Shown: positions 33,092 to 44,887 of the stretch, in pieces
Position numbering within the stretch: the stretch's first letter is position 1
Layout: each line of letters starts with the position of its first letter
From: Boswellia sacra
Taxonomy: Eukaryota > Streptophyta > Magnoliopsida > Sapindales > Burseraceae
Reading direction: 5' to 3'
DNA length: 64,000 nt
NCBI GenBank assembly: GCA_013180625.2
Contig: SNVD02011435.1
Location: 1 to 64,000, forward strand
Made by a program: the position numbers and the translations under genes
The notes under the pieces: generated by a model
Seen by the model: only the letters and a program-made list of their open reading frames with translations
Told to the model about the DNA's origin: nothing
The model's database searches: none

Positions 33092-36000
33092 AATGGTTTC
33101 ATAAAAGCATGATCATGTCATTTGATAATTGAGTCATCACCAACAAGACCAAGTAAAATTACCAGAAAGCAAGAGAGACTTTAGTGAAAGATAGAGAAGC
33201 AAAATAAATGAAGTAATTAGTTAACCCAATTGCATGCCACCAGTACTATGAATGAATGAATGAAGAAAGGCAGCAGCAGCTTCGTTGTAGCAACCAGAGA
33301 AAGGAGCAGGCAAAGCAAAAGACAAACAAGGAGAGAGAGAGAGAGAGAGGGAGGGAATATATAATTTGGGCAAATTAAATGACAGAGTTATTGAAAGGTT
33401 TGAACAATAAAAGATAGGGAAGAGCTAATAAATGAGGGTGTTGAGGTGGTGGAGGAAATGTGAAGGGGACCTCAATGAGAGAGAAAGAGAGAGAGAGAGA
33501 CTAAGAACTGTTGAAAGGAACATGACAGAATAGGAGAGCAAATTGAGAGAATCCACATCGAGAGAAAGGACCCATTTTGGCTGATTTTTTTTTTTTTTTT
33601 TTTGATTAGATTGAAGCATGCTCTGGCTATTAGTAGGTGTATAGAAAGCGTGAGGGTTGAGTGTCCCAGCCTCTCAGGCTCAGCTTCGGTGAAAAATAAA
33701 GAGAAAAAGCAGTGAGTAAATTCAGCATTTATTTCTCTGCAGACTCACTTTTGTTTCAGTGTTCAGGTTTCGTAATATGAAGTTTGACTGCCATTCTTTC
33801 AATTTATTCCCAGAGAGAAAATGCACAAAATTAATATATACAGAAATATCTCCTCCTCTGCTTTAAGTACAATAAGCAGCAAATTTGCCCTCTTCAAATC
33901 ATAACGGATAGTTTGTTTAAAAAAATCGCCTAGTTTTATTTCTATTTTATTATATCATCATTAAGATTATAGATCAAACTAAATCTCTCACTTTTTTTAA
34001 TTAAAATTACATGATTTCTAAATTATTATTATATATATCAAAGCAATTTGGATATTGGATAGTAGCCATGAAATTCAACATGTATAATTAATATCTTTTC
34101 AGTCATATAGGGCTAGCCTCTGACATTAATATAGTTAGGCTCAGCAGCATGAAGCCTAGATACCATTTTATTTAAATGTTCATCATCATAAATAATAAAT
34201 GCATTAAATGATTTATTTATTTTATACGTTAAAATTGTAACTTAAAACCAGATAAACTTGTGATGAAAAAGTAGCTTGAAGTTTTGGACTGAAGCACTTT
34301 TTCACAATAATAGCTCAAGAGGACTCCGTTACTCATAAAGAGTTAGAAGCTTTGAGAATATCACATACGCAATATTACAAATTTGCTGATTGGTCTCAAA
34401 AATCATCATAAAACCCTCTACCGTATATTTTATAATTCGTTAATCTTAACGACAAAATAGATTCTATTGTAATTTTTTCAAAATGATAGATGGATTCATG
34501 ATCACTAAAAATCATGACAAAAACTTAGGAAATAGGCCATAGGGTTATGTGATGAGTTGGGTTTGAGAATTGCCTTACCATGCTTAGGAGTTCACACTTT
34601 TTGCCCAAAAGAGAAAAAAGAAAACAGAGGCGCCATGGCCATGAAAAAGCTTTTTGAAAATTATGTTATCATGTTTCCAGAATTTGTCACTGAGATTTAC
34701 GAGTCAATGTGCAATGAATTAGATGGAGAAAAGTGAGAGTGAGTTGCAGAACGTAAAAGTGCTTTTTCAAAAGTATAATAAACATCTCTGGCCCCTGCAG
34801 AAGCAGTTTTTTTCTCTTTCTGAGGTTTAGCTCGCTTTTATTGTTAGTCACCAAAAGAGCACGGTAGAAAGACGCTATTCCTTTGTGAGTCTTCTAATCA
34901 CTTATTACGTTGCTATTACAAGAGCAAAATGGTTTTGCAGTAGCAACGGGCACAGACTTTGATGCTGCATCAGCCCCAACCCAAAAATAAATAAATAAAT
35001 AAATAAAAAAGGGGAGAAGCTCAAATCTCTTTTGCTTAAAAGCACATTTGTTCCTGTTTATCTACTAATTAATTAAAAGAGTTTTTAATTAAAAACTCTT
35101 ATAAATATCTTGTAGCCATTTAGTTACTATTTAAGAAAGATTTATGAACAATTAAACAAACTCTTTTTAAACTTAAATTTAAGACTTTTCCAAACATGTT
35201 CCTTTTATTTTTTGAAAAGTCAAGTATAACCTATTTTAATTTTAGAAATTTTACGTTATTGCTCCTTTCCAACAAAACTCTTTCAAGAATGCTAAGAACA
35301 CTTTTTTTTGTCACTCTCTAGCTTCTTGTGCTGAAATCTATTTTTATATAATTTCTTAAACTTTAAGAGTTCAGCTACAGTATAGCAGCAGCTGTACTCG
35401 TACAATTACTATTTATTTTGTATAAAAGTCATAAATATATTTATAAAAGTCGTAAATGAGTAAATAAAAATCGTAAACATAATTTTTATATAATTTTCGT
35501 TTACAACTTTTTTATGTATAATTTTTATTTATTCGTTTACGACTTTTATACATCCGTTTACGACTTTTATATAAAATGAACGATAACTATATGAGTACAG
35601 CTGCTATACCCAAGCCATTTCCAAACTTTAATTGTTGGTAGTTGACTTAATGACTCATTTATCATTATTATAAAGCTTTATGGACACACATTAACATCAA
35701 ACTAAAGAGTGAGATTGAGGGAGTTTCTAGCATTAATCTTCATTCTCTTTTGGAAATTTTATATTAAAACATATTTTCATATTTATTCAACCAAACAATT
35801 AAAATTTTTTTAACCATGCTATGATATCAAACAAATAAAACTGGTTTGAAAAAACATAAAAAGGAAAAGAAAAGCCAACTCTTTCATTTATTTTGAGAAA
35901 TAGTGAAAAATTAATTTTCCTTCTGCATTTTTTAAAAGTAACCCAAATTATAAGAACATTTTATAAAATAATTCATTTTTCAAGACTTTAAATGTCATAA

Positions 36001-36401
36001 TTACCTATTATACAACTCTTAACAAAGAGCTATAAAGTTATATGAGTAATAAAACTGCAGAGTTGTAGAACACATAATTATAACATGCAAATTAAAAAAA
36101 AAAGGTTTTTTGTTTAAGGCCCTTAATAATGTGGGATTTTTTTTTTCCTTACGTTTTCCAAGTTTTCTTTTATTACGTAATACTTAATTACGTATCAAGT
36201 TATTAAGAAGGTTGTTTAAGCTATGTAGTCAATTTATTAGACAACCTAATAGCGATGTTAGATGAATGTCTAAGATGTCAAACTATTGAGTGACACGATG
36301 CATCAAACTGTTGAGTGAATAATGTGTCAAGATGATACAATATGTCAAACTGTAGAGTTTTTATCTTTTCTTAAGAAACTCGAGGAATATTTGATACTTG
36401 A
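33092..36401. other. upstream region of the EPFL gene and intergenic DNA
   Basis: Near the gene there are GA runs (33328-33349 and 33480-33500) and a T17-21 tract (33583-33603). AATA repeats occur at 34984-35008. A perfect 24-bp palindrome AAGAGTTTTTAATTAAAAACTCTT lies at 35077-35100. A MITE-like element (35377-35612) is listed separately. No other gene is seen. Confidence 0.6.
35377..35612. mobile_element. MITE-like inverted repeat
   Basis: The ends TATAGCAGCAGCTGTACTCG and CGAGTACAGCTGCTATA-like sequence are inverted copies differing by a 3-bp insertion. The interior repeats the motif TTTATAAAAGTCGTAAA in both orientations, so it would fold into a long stem. It has no coding potential. Confidence 0.7.
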
Positions 36402-37113
36402 TGTTGATGCACGGTTTCCGGACGGCCGGGGGAGCGGGTCGGAGCTCGGGTCGTGCGACGGGTCCGGTCCTGCGAGCACAGAAAAACGGTCAGGGGTTCC
36501 GGCGGTGGTGCCGGCGGTGACCCTCCGACGCTCAAGTCAGTATCCGGCACTCCGGAATTTTCTGAGAGAAATTCCTAGAGAGAGAAGCTCTCAAAAATAG
36601 AGGAATTGTAGAGAGATAACAAGTTCAGAAAAATGTGCATTTGTCAACTTGTGAAAAACTTACCTTGAGCAACGTTCCGGAGGGTATATATAGGAGTCGG
36701 GATGGGCTATTGTGGAACCCAGATAATAGGCCCAGAAGATGGGCTACAGTAATGGGCTTACTGTAATGGGCCCATGTAATGGGATACGGTAATGGGCTTA
36801 CCGTATGGGCCCGGATAGTAGGATACAGTAATGGGCTTACTGTAATAGGCCCAGCTAATGGGATACAGTAATGGGCTTACTGTAATGGGCCCAGATAATG
36901 GGATACAGTAATGGGCTTACTGTAATGGGCCCATGTAATGGGATACGGTAATGGGCTTACCGTATTATAAATAATTGAGCTGGGCTGGGTCATTGTGGGA
37001 CCCAGATAATGGGCCCAGATAATGGACCCAGATAATGGACCCAGATAATGGACCACAGTAATGGGCTTACTGTGTTAGAGACAATTAGGCCCAATATTAT
37101 TATGGCCATAACA
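36402..37113 (-). repeat. Tat 3' LTR with seven hairpin units
   Basis: This 712-bp LTR starts TGTTGATGCACGG and ends GGCCATAACA. On the minus strand a TATA-type TATATATA lies near 36683-36692. Upstream of it (U3) there are seven 21-nt palindromes: 36745, 36785, 36824, 36864, 36904, 36944 and 37054. They have the form TACAGTAA-TGGGC-TTACTGTA or variants with paired changes. GC-rich U5 sequence lies at the low-coordinate end. Confidence 0.95.
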
Positions 37114-37499
37114 GTAGTCCCCCCAGGCCCAAGTTGACCAATGGGTCGACGTAGGGACTATTTAGTTGTTTCTGGGCTAAAAATTAAATGTGTCAGGGGG
37201 CCAGCCCAAATATGTGATTTATTAAACCCTAAGTTGGTGCTCTATATATGACACAAGTATTGGGGAGTAGGGTTTACTCAAAAATAGGAGAGAGCACCCG
37301 GGGGGCAAGCAGTACAAGTGACCCCAGCAAACAGGACTCTCCAACCTGAGCCCGAATTTTCCAACCGCCACAAGTAAGTACTTTTCTCTTGTGTATACAC
37401 TTTAGAGTGCATGGAAAAATTTTTTCTTTAATGCAAAAATTCTGTACGGATTATGCCCTACGTATGTTTATGCGATTGTGTGTGAAAGAAAAAGAAATA

Positions 37500-38030
37500 T
37501 GAATGAGTTTTTGGACGTGGTGGAGTCCCTGGGCGCGCAGCATGGGCACGCTAGGCGTGCAGCATGGGCGCGCAGCATGGGCACGCTGGGCGTGCTGCCC
37601 GGGTGCACAGCATGGGCGCGCTGCCTAGGCGTGCTGCCTGGGCGCGCAGCATGGGCGCGCTGGGCGAGCGGGCGAGAGCCTGTGCGCGCGGGGCGAGCAG
37701 GCGAGAGCCTGTGCGGGCGGGGCGAGCGGGCGAGGGCCTGTGCGCGCTGGGCGAGCAGGCGAGAGCCTGTGCGCGCGGGGCGAGCGGGCGAGGGCCTGTG
37801 CGCGCGGGGCGAGCGGGCGAGGGCCTGTGCGCGCTGGGCGAGCAGGCGAGGCCCCATGGGCTGCTGCCCGGGCGCGCAGCATGGGCGCGCTGCCTGGGCG
37901 CACTGCCTGGGCGCGCTGCCTAGGCGTGCTGCCTGGGCGCGCTGGGCGATTGCGCGCGCGCTGGGCGCTGCTCGCGCGAGCGCTGGGCGCTGGCCTTGCT
38001 GCCTGCGTCATGCAGGTTTACGTGAGTTTG
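37500..38030. repeat. GC-rich tandem repeat in the Tat 3' region
   Basis: The core (37661-37850) is about six units of 29 bp containing GGCGAGCGGGCGAGRGCCTG. The flanks repeat GGGCGCGCAGCATG. Because 29 is not a multiple of three, long open frames appear in several frames on both strands; they are low-complexity Ala/Arg/Gly/Pro products and not genes. Confidence 0.85.
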
Positions 38031-38099
38031 CAAGGACTTCATGCAGGAAATTTGAATAAGTACGGGGGCATATTAGCAAATTTCGAAATTTTCATTATA

Positions 38100-38910
38100 T
38101 AACTTCGGGGGTGCTGGTGTAAAATTTTAAAACTTTTACTTAAAATCGTGGGGGTGTTTGTGAAAATTTTGAAACTTCATTTTATTTCGCGGGGGTGTTC
38201 CTGCGAATTTTCAAACTTCAAAAATTATTTCTCCGCGGGGGTGTTTCTGAAAATTTTTCAAACTTAAATAATTTTTTCCCGCGGGGGGTTTTCTGCGAAT
38301 TTTCAAACTTAAATAATTTTTCCTCCGCGGGGGTGTTTCCGCGAATTTTTAAACTTAAATAATTTTTTCTCCGCGGGGGTGTTTCCGCGAATTTTTAAAC
38401 TTAAATAATTTTTCCTCCGCGGGGGTGTTTCCGCGGACTTTCAAACTTGAATAAACTTTCCTCCGCGGGCGTGCTTCCGCGGATTTTCAAGTTTCAATAT
38501 TTTTTTTCTTCCGCGGGCGTACTTCCGCGGGTCCGCGGGTGTTCTTCCGCGGACTTTCAAGCTTTAATAATTTTTCCTCCGCGGGTGTGCTTCCGCGGGC
38601 TTTCAAACTTGAATAAACTTTCCTCCGCGGGCGTGCTTCCGCGGATTTTCAAGTTTCAATATTTTTTTCTTCCGCGGGCGTACTTCCGCGGGTCCGCGGG
38701 TGTTCTTCCGCGGACTTTCAAGCTTTAATAATTTTTCCTCCGCGGGTGTGCTTCCGCGGGCTTTCAAACTTGAATAAACTTTCCTCCGCGGGCGTGCTTC
38801 CGCGGATTTTTAAGTTTCAATATATTTTTTTTCCTTCTTCCGCGGGTGTGCTTCCGCGGACATTCTAACTTTGAATACTTTATCCTCCGCGGGTGTGCTC
38901 CCGCGGACTC
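38100..38910. repeat. 46-bp minisatellite with higher-order structure in the Tat 3' region
   Basis: Units contain CCGCGGGGGTGTTTCCGCG followed by an AT-rich spacer, with a period close to 46 bp (e.g. 38325, 38371, 38417). From about 38441 a larger unit of about 161-163 bp (38441, 38603, 38764) repeats, made of variant sub-units. Each unit alternates a GC-rich palindrome and an AT-rich stretch. Tandem arrays in this position are known for Tat/Ogre elements. Confidence 0.85.
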
Positions 38911-39015
38911 TCGATACAGTCCCCCAGTAGTTTTTTTTTTTTTTTATTTTACTCACCTCTTCCCTCCCTCAGTAGACTTGGTTTGATGACTAACGACCCC
39001 TCTTTGACTGTGCAG

Positions 39016-41199
39016 ATGGCTAGAGTCAAAACCACTGTAAGGTTGATACGGGGGGAACCGAGTCATCAAACCCAGTCTTCCAGGGGCAAGGATCCGGCGA
39101 CCAACCGTAAAGAAGTTAACGAATTTTATCAAAACTTCTTGGGTCCGGATCGGGAGTTGGGACAAAATTCTGTCAACCATGAGGTGGTAGACACTGAAGG
39201 GGACAGCGACTGGTCGTCCTCTGCTACCTCGGATAGCGAACCGGAGGCCGAAAAGTGGTGGGAGGCGGACCATATTGATAACCAGCTTCCAGAAGACCGA
39301 TTAAAGACATATAGAGCCCATTTCCTTATCCCCGCTTCAGTCATCCTGTTTCTTCCAAGGAAGGGTGATCGGTGGAGTAAGCCACCCCGCGGTGTCATTG
39401 GTCTAAGCTTAGAGCTATTGAGAGCTGGTCTCCGGGTGCCTTTTGATAACTACGTTCGCCGTATACTCGATGCTATGGGCATCGCTCCTTCCCAACTGTC
39501 GGCCAATGGGTGGAGGCTTCTGATAGCTTTTCAAAGTTTATTCAGAAGTGCCGGCCTTGGCGACCCTACCACCAATCATGTTAAGCACATATTTGCCATT
39601 CACCCGCCGAATGGAGAGAAGACGGGTTACTATTATATATCCCAGCGAGGGAAGACGGATGACCCCAACCGCCTTTTTGGCATTCCTTCCCATGTGAAAG
39701 AATGGAAGTTTAAGCAATTCTGGTGTGGTGGCGGTTGGAAGTATCAGGAAGGTGCTCGTCCAAAGGGGGAGAAGTTGAAGATTAGGAGGCATTTTGGTGT
39801 TTGTGGTATCATATTATAATGGCTCCTTATCTGACTTTGTTATGACCACTCTTGATCGACTGACATTATTTTCTGTTTTTGTTGCAGCTTCTTGGACCAA
39901 GCGTCCGCTGTTGTCTCAAAAAGAGAGGGACGACTTGCAAGTGGTGCTCAAGCTACCCGTGGATGCGAAGAACGTGAATAACCTCACTGATCGGGAGCAG
40001 TTGGCCCGTCTTGGCTTATCACCTCCCATTCCTCCGGAAGGTAAGCTGGGTCATTACTTTTCGATCTTATTTCATCAAACATGTACTTGCAGTCTTACCA
40101 GTTTTATTTTCGTGCAGGACTATTCCCATTACATCCTACCAAGAAGCGGTTTGCTCAACTCGTAGCCAAGATGCCACTTAAGCCTTTCACTCATGACAAA
40201 CCTAGTTCATCCCAGAAGAAGCGGAGTGGCAGTCCTCCAATTCTCAGACCTCCGAAGAGGAGAGCTAGTAGTCACAAGGAGGCTCCCGCACGGAAGCCAG
40301 TTCCTGAAAGGTCTACCTCCGTTCAGCCTGCGGGTGAAGTGGCAACCTCCCAGCCTACAAGGAGCCGTTTACCTTCAGCCACTCAGCTACCCAAGCGCTT
40401 TACTTTTGACAGTACGGGCTTTCAGGGCGGCTCAACATGTGGAGACTACCTTCAGGAGTTGTCTCAAAATGCTGCACGCCTCATGCCTACCAATGTCTTT
40501 CCAGGAGACGTAAGACTCTCATACTTTGATGCGATCGCCGTCGGGATGGGCATCATCCTTTAGGTTAGGCTTCATTGAAACCCTCTCTTCCTTTTTTCTT
40601 TATACTTTGACAGTCATGCCTTAACTCCTTCCCTCTCCTTGCCTTCCTTTCTGTAGGCGACAGGACCCTTGGCTCAAGGGGAGTCTACCAATACCAACCT
40701 CCTCAAGGAAGTAAACCTTCTCACTTCCGAGGTTGACGACTGGAAGGCGAAGCATCTAGTCTGCCTTGACAACTTAACCGAGACGGAAAGTAGAATGGCA
40801 GAGATGAAGGAACAGATTGGTAGGCTGAAGGCTGACTTGTCCGAGGCCAAGAAGGAGGTAGCTATCCAGCGTAAAAGGGCCAATGATTTTAGCCAAGAAC
40901 TTCGAGAGAGAGCTACTGCTGAGCAGGGTAGGATAGGCAAAGCAGTGGCTCGCTTCCGTAGGGGTCGCATCTACCAGCAAGCTATGGAACGCTCCTACAT
41001 TGAGGGAGTCAATGGGGTGCATAGATGGTTCCATGACCGCCATTCAGAGATTGATCAGTCACCCATAGCTGAGGAGTTAAACCTGGTGGAAGAGCCTATC
41101 CCTACAGCGAACCCCGATCCCGAGCAATTCCGCCGCCTCATCCTTAAAGATGAGGATTATGAGTCGACTTTGGACACAGCAGCTTGGGAGGCCAAGTAA
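39016..41199 (+). CDS. antisense ORF of the Tat element (Transposase_28-like domain, spliced)
   Basis: The ORF runs opposite to pol. Four exons with GT-AG junctions keep frame: 39016-39796, 39888-40040, 40118-40563 and 40657-41199. The start MARVKTTVRLIRGE lies just after a CTGTGCAG acceptor-like site, so an upstream non-coding exon is likely. Exon 1 has an acidic stretch and the plant gypsy-type domain (SKPPRGVIGLSLELL, GLRVPFDNYVRRIL, SQLSANGWRLL). Exon 3 is rich in K, R, S and P. Exon 4 is a coiled coil (ESRMAEMKEQIGRLKADLSE). The last codon of exon 3 is TAG, where CAG before GT would be expected, giving a stop after 459 codons. Function is unknown; antisense ORFs at this place are established for Tat elements. 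Confidence 0.7.
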
Positions 41200-41626
41200 G
41201 GCGACTCTACCTTACCGTCTTCAGAAGAAGAATGAGGTGATGAGGCCACTTCTTAGGGATAATTGGAATTCTTCCAAGTAGGTAGATGCTTATTCATAGG
41301 AATAACCATATCACGGCTGCTCTCCAGGCCTTGATTTTACCTTTTACTGTCTTTACTTTCGATTCAATGTACTAGTTGAGGATGTGTGGCATCCCTCAAC
41401 CAATTTTCAAATAATAAGAACACTAAAAATTTTTTTCTCTCTGGCGTTGTATTCTTTTACTTGTTCCATCTCATTGCAATTTGGTTATACTGTGCTTTAA
41501 GGAGGTGCAGTCACAAGAATTCTGAATAATCTGAGCACTTTATTGATAATCTCCTTATTGGTCTCCCTATGGGAGTTGTTACACATGCATAAGCTCCTGG
41601 GCGGAGTTACTGCATATATAGAGAGA

Positions 41627-44600
41627 TTACGGGAAGTACTTCTTCAAGTGCTCAATATTCCATGGATGACGGAGCAACCTTCCATCCATGGTGATCAGTC
41701 TGTAGGTGCCTGGTCGGATGACTGCCTTGACTTGATACGGACCCTCCCAGTTGGGCCCTAGTGCTCCATCAGTGGGATCTCGGGTACTTTGCAGTATTTG
41801 CCTCAAGACCAAGTCTCCCACTTGGAAAGACCGGCGCTTAACCTTGGAGTTGAAATATCGAGCAACCCTCTCTTGGTAAGCAGCAACCTTGACACTAGCG
41901 AGATCCCTTTCCTCCTCAAGGAGATCTAGGTTGAGTTGAAGGCCTCTATGATTAAGTTCCTCGTCATATCCCTCAGTACGAGGTGACGGAAGGCCAATCT
42001 CAACCGGTATGACTGCTTCTGATCCAAACGCCAAAGAGTATGGGGTTGCTCCTGTTGCTGTATGGACAGTAGTTCGGTATGCCCAAAGCACTTGTGGAAG
42101 CTCTTCTGGCCATGCACCCTTCCTTGCGTCTAATTTGGTCTTGAGGAGGTGTTTAATGGTTTTGTTAACATCCTCCACCTGACCGTTTGCTTGAGGATGA
42201 GCTGGGGAGGAGAAGCATAAAGAGATGTTCAGCTCCTTGCAGAAGTTCCTGAAGTTGGAGTTATCGAATTGTCTGCCATTGTCCGTAATGATGGTATGAG
42301 GGATACCAAACCTATAGACAATTGACTTCCGTACGAAGTCCGTGATCTTCCTTTCAGTAATCGATGCGAGGGGCTCAGCTTCTACCCACTTAGTGAAGTA
42401 ATCAATTGCCACAACTGCATACTTGACTTGACCTTTACCCATTGGAAGAGGTCCAATAAGGTCTAGCCCCCACTGGGCGAACGGCCATGGGGCTGTCATT
42501 GGAGTCAAGTTCTCAGGAGCTTTCCTTGGTATGTTAGCAAATTTCTGGCATTTGTGGCACTTAGTGGAGAATGTCTTAGCATCCTTCTTCATGGTTGGCC
42601 AATAGTATCCTTGCCTGATACACTTATGAGCTAGAGATCGACCACCAGAATGATTACCACATATACCCTCGTGGATTTCTCTCAGGACATAATCAGCTTC
42701 TTCTGGGCGAAGACATTTCAAAAGAGGAAGGCTAAACCCTCTTTTGTAAAGAACACCGTTGACCATGGTGTACCTAGACGCTCTCCCTCTGACCTTAATT
42801 GATTCATTGCGGTTAGCTGGAAGTTTTCCTGTTTCTAAGAACTTTATGATAGGGTCCATCCAGCATGAGTTACCGTCAATGGTCATTGTCTTCTCTGGCG
42901 GAAGCTCATGTTGTGATATGCTTGGAGATTCCAGGACGACCATATGACAGGCAGTCGGTAGGAGGGGGTCTATTCCTGAAGCAATTCTGGCTAAACTGTC
43001 AGCTTTTGAATTCTCCACCCTCGGAACTCTTACGATCTCAAATCCTTTAAAACCGCGCAGGAGGGAGTTCACTCTACCTAAGTAAGCTATCATGGTAGAG
43101 CCTTTTGCCTGATAGTCTCCACGGATTTGGTTAACCACAAGTTGGGAATCGCTGTGGATGGCGATCTCTCCTACCCCCAAGGCAATTGCCAGCTTAAGTC
43201 CTCCAAGGAGAGCTTCATACTCTGCGACATTATTCGTGGCTTTAAAATTGAAACGTAGTGCCACAGCTACCTCTACTCCATCCGGGGTTGACAGGATCAA
43301 GCCAGCTCCACTGCCGACCTTATTGGATGACCCATCTACGAATAAGATCCATGCCTTCTGTGGGTCAATTCCCACGGGCATTGGTCGATCATGTGACTCT
43401 GTACCGGTTTCTTCACCCTCCTTGTCTATACTGCTTGAAAACTCAGCAATGAAATCAGCGATTGCCTGCCCTTTGATTGATGGTCGTGCAACATAATGTA
43501 TGTCAAATTCTCCCAACTCAATGGACCACTTGACAAGTCTTCCAGAAAGCTCTGGACGATAGAGTATCTGTCTTAAAGGGTGGTCAGTTGGGACCATGAC
43601 AGTATGTGCTTGAAAATACGGGCGAAGCTTTCGTGCTGCAACAACTAGGGCGAGAGCCAGCTTCTCCATAGGAGGGTATCTACCTTCAACTTCAGTCAAG
43701 GCCTTACTCACATAATAGACTGGCCTCTGAATTCCATGATCCTCACGGACAAGAGCTGCACTTAGTGCGTATGCTGAGACGGCTAGATACAGAAAAAGTG
43801 GTTCCCCCAAAACTGGCTTGGAGAGGAGAGGAGGAGAACCTAAGTACTTTTTCAGCTGTAGGAATGCATTCTCACACTCACTTGTCCATTCAAACTGATT
43901 GCACTTCCTCAACGCTTTGAAGAAAGGGTGACATTTGTCAGTCGCCCTAGATATAAAGCGATTCAAGGCGGCCAGTCGTCCAGTGAGGACTTGTATATCC
44001 TTTGGAGTTTTGGGAGACTCCAACCGCATAAGTGCTTGGATTTTTTCAGGATTGGCCTCTATCCCTCTTTGGGTGACAATGAATCCCAAGAACTTCCTAG
44101 AGGATACTCCGAAAGCACATTTGGTGGGGTTCAGCTTCATATCATGCTTCCGGAGGATGTCAAAAGTTGTTTGGAGGTCGTCTACGTGGGATCTGGCATC
44201 CATGCTCTTGGTGAGCATATCATCCACATAAACTTCCATTGTCTTTCCTAGGAGAGGAGCAAACATGGAGTTCACCAACCGTTGATAAGTTGCTCCAGCA
44301 TTTTTTAATCCGAACGGCATCATCCGGTAGCAGTATAACCCTCTGTCAGTGATGAAGGCTGTTTTTTCTTCATCCTTCGAATACATGAGAATCTGGTTAT
44401 AACCAGAATAAGCATCCATGAAGCTTAACAGCTGGTGGCCAGCAGTGGCATCAACTAATTGATCTATCCTGGGCAGCGGAAAGCTGTCTTTTGGACAGTG
44501 CTTGTTCAAGTCCTTGAAGTCGATGCAGACACGCCATTTTCCATTGGCTTTTTTCACCAACACAACATTAGAGAGCCATTCGGGGTAGTTTACCTCCCGA

Positions 44601-44887
44601 ATGATTCCACTTGTCAAGAGTTTGCTCACTTCCAAGGCAATCGCCTCTGAACGCTCTGGGGCTTGGTGCCTCCTCTTTTGTCGGACCGGTTGAGCTCCAG
44701 GATTGACATTAAGACGGTGGACAGCTATATTTGGGTCTATACCAGGCATGTCTTCGTGAGACCATGCAAAAATGTCGTTGTACTCCCGCAGGAAGCCAAT
44801 CAACCTATCCTTGATTGGTGGAGGAAGGTTTTCACCTACCTTTACCGTCTTCTCCGGATCATGCAAGCAAATAGGGACGTCATCCAT
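41627..44887 (-). CDS. Tat-lineage Pol polyprotein: RT, RNase H, second RNase H, integrase
   Basis: The 1086-aa frame is uninterrupted. RT spans about 60-270 with VCIDFKDLNK, MMPFGLKNAGATYQ and YVDD (220-223). The connection and gypsy RNase H follow (about 350-470). A second, plant/archaeal-type RNase H starts near 512 (FVDGSSNKVGSGAG) with the acidic residues at 518, 558, 580 and 630; this dual RNase H is a Tat hallmark. Integrase has the HHCC region (738-780, CHKCQK), the catalytic triad D809, D869, E905 with 35 residues between the last two, and a GPY-like end (NWEGPYQV). All catalytic residues look right. The frame starts downstream of a TAA that ends the short leader frame, and no gag or protease precedes it. 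Confidence 0.96.
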   Translation of the reverse strand: MDDVPICLHDPEKTVKVGENLPPPIKDRLIGFLREYNDIFAWSHEDMPGIDPNIAVHRLNVNPGAQPVRQKRRHQAPERSEAIALEVSKLLTSGIIREVNYPEWLSNVVLVKKANGKWRVCIDFKDLNKHCPKDSFPLPRIDQLVDATAGHQLLSFMDAYSGYNQILMYSKDEEKTAFITDRGLYCYRMMPFGLKNAGATYQRLVNSMFAPLLGKTMEVYVDDMLTKSMDARSHVDDLQTTFDILRKHDMKLNPTKCAFGVSSRKFLGFIVTQRGIEANPEKIQALMRLESPKTPKDIQVLTGRLAALNRFISRATDKCHPFFKALRKCNQFEWTSECENAFLQLKKYLGSPPLLSKPVLGEPLFLYLAVSAYALSAALVREDHGIQRPVYYVSKALTEVEGRYPPMEKLALALVVAARKLRPYFQAHTVMVPTDHPLRQILYRPELSGRLVKWSIELGEFDIHYVARPSIKGQAIADFIAEFSSSIDKEGEETGTESHDRPMPVGIDPQKAWILFVDGSSNKVGSGAGLILSTPDGVEVAVALRFNFKATNNVAEYEALLGGLKLAIALGVGEIAIHSDSQLVVNQIRGDYQAKGSTMIAYLGRVNSLLRGFKGFEIVRVPRVENSKADSLARIASGIDPLLPTACHMVVLESPSISQHELPPEKTMTIDGNSCWMDPIIKFLETGKLPANRNESIKVRGRASRYTMVNGVLYKRGFSLPLLKCLRPEEADYVLREIHEGICGNHSGGRSLAHKCIRQGYYWPTMKKDAKTFSTKCHKCQKFANIPRKAPENLTPMTAPWPFAQWGLDLIGPLPMGKGQVKYAVVAIDYFTKWVEAEPLASITERKITDFVRKSIVYRFGIPHTIITDNGRQFDNSNFRNFCKELNISLCFSSPAHPQANGQVEDVNKTIKHLLKTKLDARKGAWPEELPQVLWAYRTTVHTATGATPYSLAFGSEAVIPVEIGLPSPRTEGYDEELNHRGLQLNLDLLEEERDLASVKVAAYQERVARYFNSKVKRRSFQVGDLVLRQILQSTRDPTDGALGPNWEGPYQVKAVIRPGTYRLITMDGRLLRHPWNIEHLKKYFP

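Noticed and set aside
36322..36600. 92-codon frame, and its near copy at 45075-45368
   Set aside because: Both are LTR sequence of the Tat element (one with flank, one with leader), not genes.
37468..38102. Several long overlapping Ala/Arg/Gly/Pro open frames on both strands
   Set aside because: They come from the GC-rich 29-bp tandem repeat, which is open in many frames.
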